64,000 nt of DNA, taken from contig NZ_JACHIK010000005.1 of the NCBI RefSeq assembly GCF_014203155.1, positions 238,689 through 302,688 of the forward strand, in the 5' to 3' direction. The notes below the pieces were generated by a model. It made no database searches and had not been told where the DNA came from. It was given only the letters and a program-made list of their open reading frames with translations. Positions within the stretch are counted from its first letter, which is position 1. The number at the start of each line of letters is the position of its first letter. The position numbers were made by a program, and so were the translations under genes. The stretch is from Shinella fusca (GTDB lineage Bacteria; Pseudomonadota; Alphaproteobacteria; Rhizobiales; Rhizobiaceae). Positions 34,572 to 43,466 of this stretch are shown here, piece after piece.

Positions 34572-35564
34572 ATGAAAACGAAGATCGCATCGCTGCTGCT
34601 GGCAAGCGCCTTCTCGCTTGCCGCGTTCCAGGCCGGGGCCGCCGACAAGGTGGTCCTCCAGCTCAAATGGGTGACCCAGGCCCAGTTCGGCGGCTACTAC
34701 GTCGCGAAGGACAAGGGCTTTTACGAGGAAGAAGGCCTCGGCGTCGAGATCAAGCCGGGCGGCCCGGACATCGCCCCCGCGCAGGTGATTGCCGGCGGCG
34801 GCGCCGACGTCATCGTCGACTGGATGCCGTCTGCCCTTGCCACGCGCGAAAAGGGCGTGCCGCTCGTCAACATCGCCCAGCCCTTCAAGTCCTCGGGCAT
34901 GATGCTGACCTGTCTCAAGGAATCCGGCGTCAAGAGCCCGGACGACTTCAAGGGCAAGACGCTCGGCGTCTGGTTCTTCGGCAACGAATATCCGTTCCTC
35001 TCCTGGATGAGCCACCTGAAGATCCCGACCGAAGGCGGGCCGGATGGCGTGACCGTCCTCAAGCAGGGCTTCAACGTCGATCCGCTGATCCAGAAGCAGG
35101 CCGCCTGCATCTCCACCATGACCTACAACGAATACGGCCAGGTGCTGGATGCCGGCATCAAGCCGGAGGACCTCGTGACCTTCAAGTACGAGGACCAGGG
35201 CGTCGCCACGCTCGAAGACGGCCTCTACGTGCTGGAAGACAAGCTCAAGGACCCGGCCTTCAAGGAGAAGATGGTCAAGTTCGTGCGCGCTTCCATGAAG
35301 GGCTGGAAATATGCCGAGGAGCACCCGGACGAGGCCGCCGAGATCGTGCTGGAGAACGACTCGACCGGCGCCCAGACCGAGGCGCACCAGAAGTTCATGA
35401 TGGGCGAGGTCGTCAAGCTGACCGAGGGCTCCAACGGCGCGCTCGACGAGGCGGACTACAAGCGCACGGTGGAATCGCTGCTGGCCGGCGGCTCCGACCC
35501 GGTCATCTCCAAGGAGCCGGAAGGCGCCTGGACGCACGAGATCACCGACGAAGCGCTGAAGTAA
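34572..35564 (+). CDS. ABC substrate-binding protein, NMT1/THI5-like
   Basis: 330 residues. Signal peptide MKTKIASLLLASAFSLAAF, cleavage after AGA. The mature start VVLQLKWVTQAQFGGYYVAKDKGFY, here abridged, is the classic NMT1/THI5-like opening, used by binding proteins for hydroxymethylpyrimidine and other heterocycles. GKTLGVWFFGNEYPFLSW and the CIS TMTYNEYGQ region follow. The operon lies beside pyrimidine-catabolic genes, so the ligand may be a pyrimidine or an analogue; not proven. A strong terminator follows. Confidence 0.87.
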   Translation: MKTKIASLLLASAFSLAAFQAGAADKVVLQLKWVTQAQFGGYYVAKDKGFYEEEGLGVEIKPGGPDIAPAQVIAGGGADVIVDWMPSALATREKGVPLVNIAQPFKSSGMMLTCLKESGVKSPDDFKGKTLGVWFFGNEYPFLSWMSHLKIPTEGGPDGVTVLKQGFNVDPLIQKQAACISTMTYNEYGQVLDAGIKPEDLVTFKYEDQGVATLEDGLYVLEDKLKDPAFKEKMVKFVRASMKGWKYAEEHPDEAAEIVLENDSTGAQTEAHQKFMMGEVVKLTEGSNGALDEADYKRTVESLLAGGSDPVISKEPEGAWTHEITDEALK

Positions 35565-35586
35565 CAACGCTCGCATGGGAGAACCG

Positions 35587-35622
35587 AACGTGCGGGGGCT
35601 CGCCCCCCGCACGTTTTGTTTT
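35587..35622 (+). terminator. Rho-independent terminator of the ABC importer operon
   Basis: A perfect 12-bp stem (35587-35598 with 35604-35615) with a 5-base loop is followed by TTTGTTTT. It starts 22 bp after the binding-protein stop. The remaining 35623-35851 stretch shows no gene. Confidence 0.9.
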
Positions 35623-35851
35623 GCCGGAAAGCCCGCTGGAAATGCCGGTTAACTAAAATAATGAGGCACCATTTCGTTACCCCTTGTAAGCTTGATAAAC
35701 GCCGATTACATAGACCGCACGAGGGGAACAAGAGGAGCCGCAGGCGGCTTCTTCCGTGTCCGCCATGCAGACGAAATGCAGGTCCGGCCAGAAAATCACA
35801 AGAACGCCCGGACGCTGGTTCATAAATTCATGCTTTGGGAAAGTTCGGCCT

Positions 35852-37054
35852 ATGGCTTCTGGACACCGGAATGTTTTTTCTCTTTCCATTGCCGCCCTCC
35901 TGGCGGCAAGCCCCGCCTTCGCCGCCGATGCGGTGAAGGGTGAAGCGGCACCCCAGCAGCAGGCGCAGAACCTTCCGGCCATCGTCGTCACCGCCGCAGA
36001 GATGCGGCCCATCGTCGACCGCGTGATCGCGACGGGCACGGTGCAGGCCGTCGAGGAAGTCTACGTCACGCCGCTCGTCGAGGGCCTTTCCATCCGCACG
36101 CTCGAAGCCGATATCGGCGACAGGGTGGAAGCCGGCGGCACGCTCGCCACGCTGAACGACGACGCGCTCGTGCTGCAGAAGAGCCAGACCGAGGCGTCGC
36201 TCGCCAAGGCCGAGGCCGCGCTCGCGCAGATCAAGGCGCAGCTCGCCGAAGCCAAGGCGAACGCCGCCGAAGCCGTGAGCGCCCGCGACAGGGCGCAGAA
36301 GCTCGTCAAGTCCGGCTCGCAGTCGCAGGCCGCCGTCGACCAGGCCGTCGCCGCGGCCGATGCCGCGCTTGCCCGCGTCCATTCCGCCGAACAGGCGATC
36401 GCGGTCTCCGAGGCCGACATCAAGGTGGCGCAGTCGCAGATCGACGACATCGACCTGAAGCTCGCCCGCACCGCGGTGAAATCCCCGGTCGCCGGTATCG
36501 TCTCGGCCCGCACCGCCAAGATCGGCGCAATCGCCAGCGGCTCCGGCTCGCCGCTCTTCACCGTTATCCGCGACGGCGAGATCGAATTGAAGGCCGACGT
36601 CGCCGAAGACGGCATCCTCAAGCTCGAACCGGGCCAGAAGGCGACCGTGACGCTTGCCGGCGGCGCGGCGCGGCTTTCCGGCAAGGTCCGTCTCGTCGAA
36701 CCGACGCTCGACCCACAAAGCCGCCTCGGCCATGTCTACATCCGCTTCGACGAACCGGGCAAAGCCCGCGCCGGCATGTTCGCCAGCGCCGAGATCGTCG
36801 CCGCGGAGAAAGAGGGCCTCACCCTGCCGCTCTCGGCCGTCACGGCAACCGACGGCAAGACGGTGGCCCGCAAGGTCGAGAACGGCATCGTCACGCTGGT
36901 GCTGGTCGAGACCGGCATCCAGGACGGACAGGCGATCGAGATCGTCAAGGGCCTTTCGGCCGGCGACGAGGTGGTCGCCAAGGCCGGCGCCTATGTCCGC
37001 GACGGCGACCGGGTCAATCCGGTCCATGCCGAAGAGGCTTCGGCCAGGAAATGA
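35852..37054 (+). CDS. RND efflux periplasmic adaptor (membrane fusion protein)
   Basis: 400 residues from the ATG at 35852, which begins the signal peptide (SGHRNVFSLSIAALLAASPAFA). A lipoyl-like half (EVYVTPLVEGLSIRTLEADIGDRVEAGG, here abridged), a long Ala/Gln/Lys coiled-coil hairpin (about residues 115-205), the second lipoyl half (RTAVKSPVAGIVSARTAKIG) and a C-terminal beta domain follow in order. It joins the inner-membrane pump downstream to an outer-membrane channel not encoded nearby. The pump gene follows after 142 bp. Confidence 0.87.
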   Translation: MASGHRNVFSLSIAALLAASPAFAADAVKGEAAPQQQAQNLPAIVVTAAEMRPIVDRVIATGTVQAVEEVYVTPLVEGLSIRTLEADIGDRVEAGGTLATLNDDALVLQKSQTEASLAKAEAALAQIKAQLAEAKANAAEAVSARDRAQKLVKSGSQSQAAVDQAVAAADAALARVHSAEQAIAVSEADIKVAQSQIDDIDLKLARTAVKSPVAGIVSARTAKIGAIASGSGSPLFTVIRDGEIELKADVAEDGILKLEPGQKATVTLAGGAARLSGKVRLVEPTLDPQSRLGHVYIRFDEPGKARAGMFASAEIVAAEKEGLTLPLSAVTATDGKTVARKVENGIVTLVLVETGIQDGQAIEIVKGLSAGDEVVAKAGAYVRDGDRVNPVHAEEASARK

Positions 37055-37196
37055 CGCGAAGGCTCCGCCACAGCGGGGTCGCCTCCGCAACCGGGCGGAA
37101 GGCAATGCCGGGCCGGGGCGCCCGGTGGCATGACGGGCGAGCCGGCGGGGCCGGTGCCCGGGCAACGTCTGGTCTCTTACCGAGGACTTTGGGGAC

Positions 37197-40100
37197 ATGA
37201 ACTTTTCAGCTTGGTCCATTCGCAACCCGATTGCGCCTTTGCTGGCGTTTTTCCTGCTGCTCTATGTCGGCATCCAGTCCTTCTATTCCCTGCCCATCAC
37301 GCGGTTTCCCAATATCGACGTGCCGGTCGTCGCCGTCACGGTGACGCAGAGCGGCGCCGCCCCGGCCGAGCTCGAAGTACAGGTGACGAAGGAGATCGAG
37401 GACGCCGTCGCCGGCATCGAGGGCGTCGACGACATCATGTCGACGGTCACCGACGGCAGCTCCGTCACCTCCATCCTCTTCAAGATCGAAAAGCCGACCA
37501 ACCAGGCGCTCCAGGACGTCAAGGACGCGATCGACCGCATCCGCAGCGACCTGCCGGCCTCCGTCGAGGAGCCGGTCGTCACCAAGATCGACGTCGAAGG
37601 TCAGGCGATCCAGACCTTCGCCGTCTCCTCGCCCAACATGACGCTTGAGGAGCTTTCCTGGTTCGTCGACGACAAGGTCAAGCGCGCACTGCAGGGCCAG
37701 CCCGGCATCGGCAAGATCGACCGCTTCGGCGGCGCCGACCGCGAGGTGCGCGTCGACCTCAATGCCGACAAGCTGGAGGCCTACGGCGTCACCGCCGCCG
37801 ACGTGAACCGCCAGATCCGCGCCATGAACGCGGATGCGGGCTCCGGCCGCGGCCAGATCGCCGGTTCCGAACAGGCGATCCGCACGCTCGGCGACGCCCG
37901 CTCCGTCGAGAAGCTGACCAACACGATGGTCGCGCTGCCGAACGGCCGCTTCGTGCGGCTGTCCGAACTCGGCAAGATCTCCGACACCTATGAAGAGCCG
38001 CGCTCCTTCTCGCGCTTCAACGGCAACCCGGTCGTCACCTTCGCCGTCTTCCGCTCCAAGGGCGCCAGCGAAGTGACGGTCGCCGAATCCGTCGACGCGG
38101 CGCTCGAAGGCGTGCGCAAGCAGAATCCGGACGTCTCCATCCAGCTCGTCGACGACGCGGTCTACTTCACCTACGGCAACTACGAGGCCGCGCTTCACAC
38201 GCTGCTGGAAGGCGCGCTGCTGGCCGTCGCCGTGGTGCTGCTCTTCCTGCGCAACTGGCGGGCGACGCTGATTTCCGCCGTCGCGCTGCCGCTCTCGGCG
38301 ATCCCGACCTTCTTCGTCATGGACATGCTCGGCTTCTCGCTGAACCTCGTCTCCTTCCTCGCGCTGACGCTCGCCACCGGCATCCTCGTCGATGACGCCA
38401 TCGTGGAGATCGAGAACATCGCGCGGCATATCCGCATGGGCAAGACGCCCTACCGCGCCGCCATCGAGGCGGCCGACGAGATCGGCCTTGCGGTGATCGC
38501 GACCACCTTCACCATCATCGCCGTCTTCGTGCCCGTCTCCTTCATGCCGGGCATTCCGGGCCAGTATTTCATCCAGTTCGGCCTGACGGTCGCCGTCGCG
38601 GTCTTCTTCTCGCTCACCGTGGCGCGCCTCATCACGCCGGTCATGGCGGCCTATCTCATGCGCTCGGGCGATGCGGACGGCCATGGCGAGGAGAAGGAAG
38701 GCCGCTTCATGCGCGGCTATACCTGGCTCGTCAGCAAGACGGCCGGCACCTGGTATGCCCGCTATGCGACGCTCATCGGCGCCATCGCCTTCCTCGTCGC
38801 CTCCGTGGCCCTGCTCTTCACCGTGCCCGGCAGCTTCATGCCGCCGGAAGACGCCTCGCGCGTCGTGCTCTCCATCGAGCTTCCGCCGGATGCGATGCTC
38901 AACGACACGGATCGCACGACGACGCAGATCTACGACCGGATCAAGGACATCGACGGCGTGGAGAGCGTCTTCGTGCTCGGCGGCTCCTCGCCGAAGGGCG
39001 ACCTCGAGCTGCGCCGCGCCTCGGTGACGGTCATCCTCGACAAGCTCGAGCATTCGCTCGCCTACAAGCTGGTGAACGACGTCCTCGGCCGCCTGCCGCT
39101 GATCGGCCCGCACCTGCCGAAGATGGAGGCGCACGGGCGCCTGCGCCCGCAGTGGGAGATCGAGAAGCAGATCTTCGCGAGCCTGCGCGACATTCCGGAC
39201 GTGCGCATCATCAAGCTCAACGACCGCGGTGAGCGTGACCTTGCGTTCAACCTGCTCTCCAACAACGAGGCGGACCTGAACAACACCGTCGCGCTCCTCG
39301 AATCCAAGCTCCGCGCCGATCCGGCCCTTGCCAATGTCAGCTCGGAAGGCTCGCTGCCGCGGCCGGAGCTGCAGATCCACCCGCGCGACGACGAGATGGC
39401 CCGCCTCGGCATCACCACCTCGCAGATCGCCGAAGTGGTGCGCGTCGCCACCATCGGCGACATCGACTCGCAGCTCTCCAAGGTCTCGCTGGACGACCGG
39501 CTGATCCCCATCCGCGTGCAGCTCGACCGCAGCTTCCGCACCGATCTCGCCGCCATCCGCAACCTGAAGGTCCAGGCGGCCGGCGGCCAGTTCGTGCCGC
39601 TCTCCTCCGTCGCGGACATCGCCTATTCGGAAGGCCCGAGCTCGGTGAAGCGGCACAACCGCAACCGCGTCGTGGAGATCGGCTCCGACCTGAAGCCGGA
39701 CGTGGCGCTCGACACGGCCACCGCCCGCTTCAAGGAGATCGCCAACAGCATCGACATGCCGCCGACCGTGCAGTTCGCCGAGAGCGGCGACGCGAAGATC
39801 CAAGCCGAGATGCAGCAGTCCTTCGGCAATGCCATGCTGCTCGGCCTGCTTCTGGTGCTGATGGTGCTGATCCTGCTCTTCAAGGACGTGATCCAGCCCT
39901 TCACCATCCTGCTCTCGCTGCCGCTCGCCATCGGCGGCGTGGCCGCCGGGCTCATCCTCACGCAGAACGCGCTCTCCATGCCCGTCCTCATCGGCATCCT
40001 CATGCTGATGGGCATCGTGACGAAGAACGCGATCCTGCTGGTCGACTTCGCCATCGAGATGCGCCGCCACGGCATGGAGCGGGTCGAGGCGATGATCGAG

Positions 40101-40508
40101 GCCGGCCGCAAGCGCGCCCGCCCCATCGTCATGACCTCCATCGCCATGTCGGCGGGCATGCTGCCCTCCGCGCTCGGCGTCGGCGAAGGCGGTGCCTTCC
40201 GCTCGCCGATGGCGATCGCGGTGATCGGCGGCATCATCGTCTCGACGGTGCTGTCGCTCGTCGTCGTGCCGTCCTTCTTCCTGATCATGGACGACCTGTC
40301 GCGCCTGCTCGGCTGGGTCTTCGGCCGCTTCGTCGGAAAGAAGGAGAAGGAGCCGGAGGCGATGGAGCCCGCCGACCTCACCCGCCTTGCCGGCGAGACC
40401 GCGCGCGACGTCAGCGATCTGGAAAAGCGCATCGAGACGCTGGAGAAGCGCACCGGCGAGCGCAAGCCCTTCAGCGTGGTGCACCATTCGACACTCGCCG
40501 CCGAGTAA
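37197..40508 (+). CDS. RND efflux pump, HAE1/AcrB-like permease
   Basis: 1103 residues, slightly longer than typical. Twelve membrane helices with two large periplasmic loops. The proton-relay pair in helix 4 is present (ATGILVDDAIVEIENIARHI). The C-terminus adds about 60 residues with a predicted coiled coil (VSDLEKRIETLEKRTGER). It exports toxic or waste compounds with the adaptor upstream; the substrate is unknown. A strong terminator lies 20 bp downstream. Confidence 0.9.
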   Translation: MNFSAWSIRNPIAPLLAFFLLLYVGIQSFYSLPITRFPNIDVPVVAVTVTQSGAAPAELEVQVTKEIEDAVAGIEGVDDIMSTVTDGSSVTSILFKIEKPTNQALQDVKDAIDRIRSDLPASVEEPVVTKIDVEGQAIQTFAVSSPNMTLEELSWFVDDKVKRALQGQPGIGKIDRFGGADREVRVDLNADKLEAYGVTAADVNRQIRAMNADAGSGRGQIAGSEQAIRTLGDARSVEKLTNTMVALPNGRFVRLSELGKISDTYEEPRSFSRFNGNPVVTFAVFRSKGASEVTVAESVDAALEGVRKQNPDVSIQLVDDAVYFTYGNYEAALHTLLEGALLAVAVVLLFLRNWRATLISAVALPLSAIPTFFVMDMLGFSLNLVSFLALTLATGILVDDAIVEIENIARHIRMGKTPYRAAIEAADEIGLAVIATTFTIIAVFVPVSFMPGIPGQYFIQFGLTVAVAVFFSLTVARLITPVMAAYLMRSGDADGHGEEKEGRFMRGYTWLVSKTAGTWYARYATLIGAIAFLVASVALLFTVPGSFMPPEDASRVVLSIELPPDAMLNDTDRTTTQIYDRIKDIDGVESVFVLGGSSPKGDLELRRASVTVILDKLEHSLAYKLVNDVLGRLPLIGPHLPKMEAHGRLRPQWEIEKQIFASLRDIPDVRIIKLNDRGERDLAFNLLSNNEADLNNTVALLESKLRADPALANVSSEGSLPRPELQIHPRDDEMARLGITTSQIAEVVRVATIGDIDSQLSKVSLDDRLIPIRVQLDRSFRTDLAAIRNLKVQAAGGQFVPLSSVADIAYSEGPSSVKRHNRNRVVEIGSDLKPDVALDTATARFKEIANSIDMPPTVQFAESGDAKIQAEMQQSFGNAMLLGLLLVLMVLILLFKDVIQPFTILLSLPLAIGGVAAGLILTQNALSMPVLIGILMLMGIVTKNAILLVDFAIEMRRHGMERVEAMIEAGRKRARPIVMTSIAMSAGMLPSALGVGEGGAFRSPMAIAVIGGIIVSTVLSLVVVPSFFLIMDDLSRLLGWVFGRFVGKKEKEPEAMEPADLTRLAGETARDVSDLEKRIETLEKRTGERKPFSVVHHSTLAAE

Positions 40509-40528
40509 AGGCACCGCCACGGAATAGC

Positions 40529-40570
40529 AGCGGCCGGCGCGGTCACCCCGCGCCGACCGCTTTCTTCATT
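40529..40570 (+). terminator. Terminator after the RND pump gene
   Basis: AGCGG-C-CGGCGCGG (40529-40542) pairs with CCGCGCCG-A-CCGCT (40548-40561) with one mismatch, followed by TTTCTTCATT. It lies 20 bp after the stop. Confidence 0.8.
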
Positions 40571-40582
40571 GATCGAAATCAA
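40569..40582. promoter_or_regulatory. FNR/Dnr-type box upstream of the Crp/Fnr gene
   Basis: TTGAT-CGAA-ATCAA is a perfect match to the TTGAT-N4-ATCAA site of FNR, FixK, Dnr and NnrR regulators. It lies 77 bp upstream of the Crp/Fnr gene start, suited to autoregulation. Confidence 0.75.
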
Positions 40583-40659
40583 ATCACGCTTGCCCGACCT
40601 CGGCTATCGTTCTCCAATCGAAGAGCGAACGATGCCTGCGGGAGCATGGAGTGAGATCG

Positions 40660-41343
40660 ATGAACAGGCTGATGAAACCCGGTGCCCGGGAGCGTGAAAC
40701 CCTGCTGAACTCCGGCCTTCTTTCCGCGCTCGGCGTGGAAAGCGTCGCGGCGATGATGGAGATCGCGGTGATCGGCAACCTGCCCGCGCGCCAGATCCTC
40801 TTCCGCGAAGGCGAGCCGGCCGACATGCTGCATTGCGTTCTCTCCGGCTATGTCCGCCTCTACAAGCTCGATCCGGACGGCCGGGAGGCCGACGTGGAGC
40901 TCTACGGCCCCGGCGACCTGATCGGCGCGAGCGCGTTGCTCGACGGCAGCCGCTATGCCGTGACCGCCCAGGCGGCCGAGCCGTCGCTGATCGCCCGCTT
41001 CGACCTCAAGCGCGTGCGCGAGATCGCAAGCCGCCGCACGGATCTGTGCACGGCGCTCGCCAATGCCCTGTCGGCGCAGCTTTCCAGGGTCTTCGCAAGC
41101 CTTGCCGACGACCGCCTGCACACGGCGCCGCAACGCGTCGCGCGCTACCTCCTCAGCCATTGCGCGCCGGACGGCAGGGCCGTCTCCTTCCGCCTGCCCT
41201 ACCAGAAGAGCCTGCTGGCCGGAAAGCTGGGGCTTGCGCCGGAAGCCTTGTCGCGCGCCTTCTCCCTCTTGCGGAACCACGGCGTCAACGTGCGCGGCCG
41301 CCTCGTCCAGATCACCGATCCCGAGGCGCTCCGCCGGGTCTGA
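40660..41343 (+). CDS. Crp/Fnr-family regulator, Dnr/NnrR-like
   Basis: 227 residues from the ATG at 40660 (a GTG nine bases upstream also opens the frame). A cyclic-nucleotide-binding-like barrel covers about residues 20-140 (REGEPADMLHCVLSGYVRLYKL), and a winged helix the last 75. The recognition helix (LGLAPEALSRAFSLLRNHGV) has the E-xx-SR pattern that reads TTGAT half sites. It lacks the four N-terminal Cys of oxygen-sensing FNR, so an NO- or heme-responsive Dnr/NnrR role is more likely. Targets outside the window are unknown. Confidence 0.85.
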   Translation: MNRLMKPGARERETLLNSGLLSALGVESVAAMMEIAVIGNLPARQILFREGEPADMLHCVLSGYVRLYKLDPDGREADVELYGPGDLIGASALLDGSRYAVTAQAAEPSLIARFDLKRVREIASRRTDLCTALANALSAQLSRVFASLADDRLHTAPQRVARYLLSHCAPDGRAVSFRLPYQKSLLAGKLGLAPEALSRAFSLLRNHGVNVRGRLVQITDPEALRRV

Positions 41344-41350
41344 GCCGGCC

Positions 41351-42184
41351 TTATCGCCGGCGGCCGCTCGCCGCCGCCCTGCGGCTCGGGGCCAGCAATT
41401 GCTCGCCCTCGTCCTCGTGGACAGTCCGGTCGCGGCCGAAGGACTTTGCCAGATAGAGCGCTCGGTCGGCTCCCTCATAGACGGATTCGAAGGAGCGGCC
41501 GGCCGGCCGGTTGGCGATCCCCGCCGAGAGCGTGACGGCAAGCGACGCCTCGCCGCTCGCGACACGCCGGTCGGCGACCGAGCGGCGCGCCTCCTCGACG
41601 AGGAGATAGCAATCGCTGCGGTCCGAACTCTTGATGAAGGCGGCGAATTCCTCGCCGCCGAACCGCCCGACGAGATGGCCCGGCACGAAGACCCGCCGCA
41701 GTTCCTCCGCGACCGCGACGATGGCCGCGTCGCCCACGGCATGGCCGTGCCGGTCGTTGACGGCCTTGAAGCGGTCGATGTCGAACAGCACGAAGAAGCC
41801 GGCTATGTCGGTTTCGGCCAGCGCCTCGATAAAGGCCCGGCGGTTGTAGAGGCCCGAAAGCGCATCCAGCCGGCTGCGCCGCTCGAATTCGGCGCGTGAC
41901 AGGGAAAGCTCGTGCATCGCCGTGCCGATCAGCCAGGCAAGCAGCGTCGTGACGCTGGCGGCGATCACGATGGTCGTGGAACCGCCGAAGCCGATGGCCG
42001 CGCGCAGCGAATAGGGCAGAAGCCCGAAATGCGCGAGGATCGCCGCCCCCATCAGGTAGGAGGCGGTCGCAAGCGTGGTCGCGACGAGGACGGTATTGAG
42101 AACGAAGGTCGAGATATCCGACTTCGTTTCAAGAACGCCAAGCTCGATCTGCGCCCTCAGCCAGAGGGCCAGCCTGCCACGCAT
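41351..42184 (-). CDS. Membrane-anchored diguanylate cyclase (GGDEF)
   Basis: 277 residues from the ATG at 42184; a longer start at 42256 is less likely. Two membrane helices near residues 25-45 and 65-90 are followed by a GGDEF domain beginning DALSGLYNRRAFIEAL. The active-site motif is GGEEF within GRFGGEEFAAF, expected to be catalytic. No RxxD inhibitory site is seen five residues before it, so c-di-GMP product inhibition is probably absent. It is convergent with the Crp/Fnr gene, 7 bp apart. Confidence 0.88.
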   Translation of the reverse strand: MRGRLALWLRAQIELGVLETKSDISTFVLNTVLVATTLATASYLMGAAILAHFGLLPYSLRAAIGFGGSTTIVIAASVTTLLAWLIGTAMHELSLSRAEFERRSRLDALSGLYNRRAFIEALAETDIAGFFVLFDIDRFKAVNDRHGHAVGDAAIVAVAEELRRVFVPGHLVGRFGGEEFAAFIKSSDRSDCYLLVEEARRSVADRRVASGEASLAVTLSAGIANRPAGRSFESVYEGADRALYLAKSFGRDRTVHEDEGEQLLAPSRRAAASGRRR

Positions 42185-42358
42185 CAATCTCTCCACAGGG
42201 CAATTTCCGAAGAGGCGCGGGCGTGCCGCGCGGAAATTGCAATCATGCCGCACCATGAGCGCATCCCCGTTGCCGCCCGGCGGAATGCACCCGTATTCAC
42301 GCAGACCTTACGGCATTTTCTTTCAGAGACGCCTAATTCAATAAGTAGAAATTTAACT

Positions 42359-42380
42359 GTCCCGTTTCGATGCGGGACTT
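42359..42380 (-). terminator. Possible weak terminator after the GT29-like gene
   Basis: GTCCCG and CGGGAC form a 6-bp stem with an 8-base loop. On the minus strand it is followed by AGTTAAATTT, a weak T-tail. The rest of 42185-42401 holds no gene. Confidence 0.3.
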
Positions 42381-42401
42381 CTTGGGGAGCATGTCCGCTT
42401 T

Positions 42402-43022
42402 TCACGCAGGCGGATGCAGCCGGTCGAGCCGGCCGGCGGCGATGCGTTCCTCCACCCAGCGCCGCTCGGCGGCGAACGGATGCCATTGCCAGCCCTCATG
42501 GCCGAAGCCGGCAAGCGACACGCGGTCGCCCGCCGCGGCGATATTCTCCAGCACATGGGCGATGACGATCAGCCCCGAGCTCGGAACCACGTAGGGCTCC
42601 GGCACGAAGGCGGCGAGCGAAAGGTCGAGGCGGCGGTGGACCTCCGCGGGAACGATGGCGAGCCGCCGGCCGGTGACGCTCGCGAAGGCCTGGAAGCCGG
42701 CCGTGTAGTCGTCGCAGAAATCGCCGAGGTCGGGATGGCTGACGGCGAGCGGCGCACGCATGGCGGCGAACATCTCGGCCGTGCGCACGCACCAGATCTC
42801 CCGCGCCTGCCGCACCGTCGCGCTCGCCTTCCAGCGCCCGCCGGCAAGCATCTCCAGCGCGGGCCGGCCCGTGTTGCAGACGGCGACGATATCCGTCTTC
42901 GTGCCGCCCGGGCCCGCCGAGCGGCAGCCGTTGAAACGGATCACGAGGTCGGCGGCATCGATGGTCCCGGCCAATCCCTCGGGGACGGCGCCATTGCCGA
43001 CGATGACGATGCTGCGGGGCAT
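42402..43022 (-). CDS. GT29-like protein, 'urease operon accessory protein' type
   Basis: 206 residues from the ATG at 43022. It begins IVIVGNGAVPEGLAGTIDAADLVIRFNGC, here abridged: the G-N-G then R-F-N pattern is the sialyltransferase-like (GT29) nucleotide-sugar fold. Rhizobial homologues are annotated as urease operon accessory protein, and the length fits ORF207 of the Sinorhizobium urease cluster as I remember it. No urease gene is present here. Enzyme activity is unproven. It follows the LprI-like gene by 11 bp. Confidence 0.7.
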   Translation of the reverse strand: MPRSIVIVGNGAVPEGLAGTIDAADLVIRFNGCRSAGPGGTKTDIVAVCNTGRPALEMLAGGRWKASATVRQAREIWCVRTAEMFAAMRAPLAVSHPDLGDFCDDYTAGFQAFASVTGRRLAIVPAEVHRRLDLSLAAFVPEPYVVPSSGLIVIAHVLENIAAAGDRVSLAGFGHEGWQWHPFAAERRWVEERIAAGRLDRLHPPA

Positions 43023-43033
43023 GGCGTGCGTCC

Positions 43034-43465
43034 TCAGTCGCCCGGCTCGTAGAAGGCCTTCAGCTCGGCCGTGCGCTTGCGCGTCAGGTCCGCAAGGCAG
43101 CCGGAAACCAGCATGGGCTCCATGGAGCCGCCCCGCGCCTCGAAGCCGGCGAGGTCGCACTGGCCGTCGCGGTAGCCGATCCAGGCGCGCTGGCCGCGCT
43201 TCAGGGCATCGACGGCGCCGACGAGTTGCTCGTCCATGTCCTTCGATTCGCCGTCCATGGTCTCCGCCGCCGCAACGGCCTTCCTGTAGGCTGCGTTCAA
43301 CTCGTCGTCGGCCTCCTGGTAATCGCGGCCGGCGCAGATGTTCATCTCCATCTGCGTGGTGGCGTTTTCGCAGTCGACCTCGGGCTCGTCGTTCTGGGCC
43401 ATGGCAAGAGTGGGCAGGAACAGGAGAGCGGCACAGACGGCAGGAAGCAACGGGCGCAGGGTCAT
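43034..43465 (-). CDS. LprI/DUF1311-family secreted protein
   Basis: 143 residues. Signal peptide MTLRPLLPAVCAALLFLP, cleavage after AMA. The mature domain has the LprI pattern DCENATTQMEMNICAGRDYQ, here abridged, then WIGYRDGQCDLAGF and SGCLADLTRKRTAEL, with six Cys likely in disulfides. The family includes lysozyme inhibitors (LprI), but many members have unknown roles. In rhizobia such a gene also occurs inside urease operons. It is one base from the DUF1272 stop. Confidence 0.8.
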   Translation of the reverse strand: MTLRPLLPAVCAALLFLPTLAMAQNDEPEVDCENATTQMEMNICAGRDYQEADDELNAAYRKAVAAAETMDGESKDMDEQLVGAVDALKRGQRAWIGYRDGQCDLAGFEARGGSMEPMLVSGCLADLTRKRTAELKAFYEPGD

Positions 43466-43466
43466 G

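Noticed and set aside
37206..40520. An 1104-residue minus-strand frame exactly opposite the RND pump gene.
   Set aside because: Composition is His/Asp/Gly/Arg-biased as expected from the antisense of a membrane protein; no motif.
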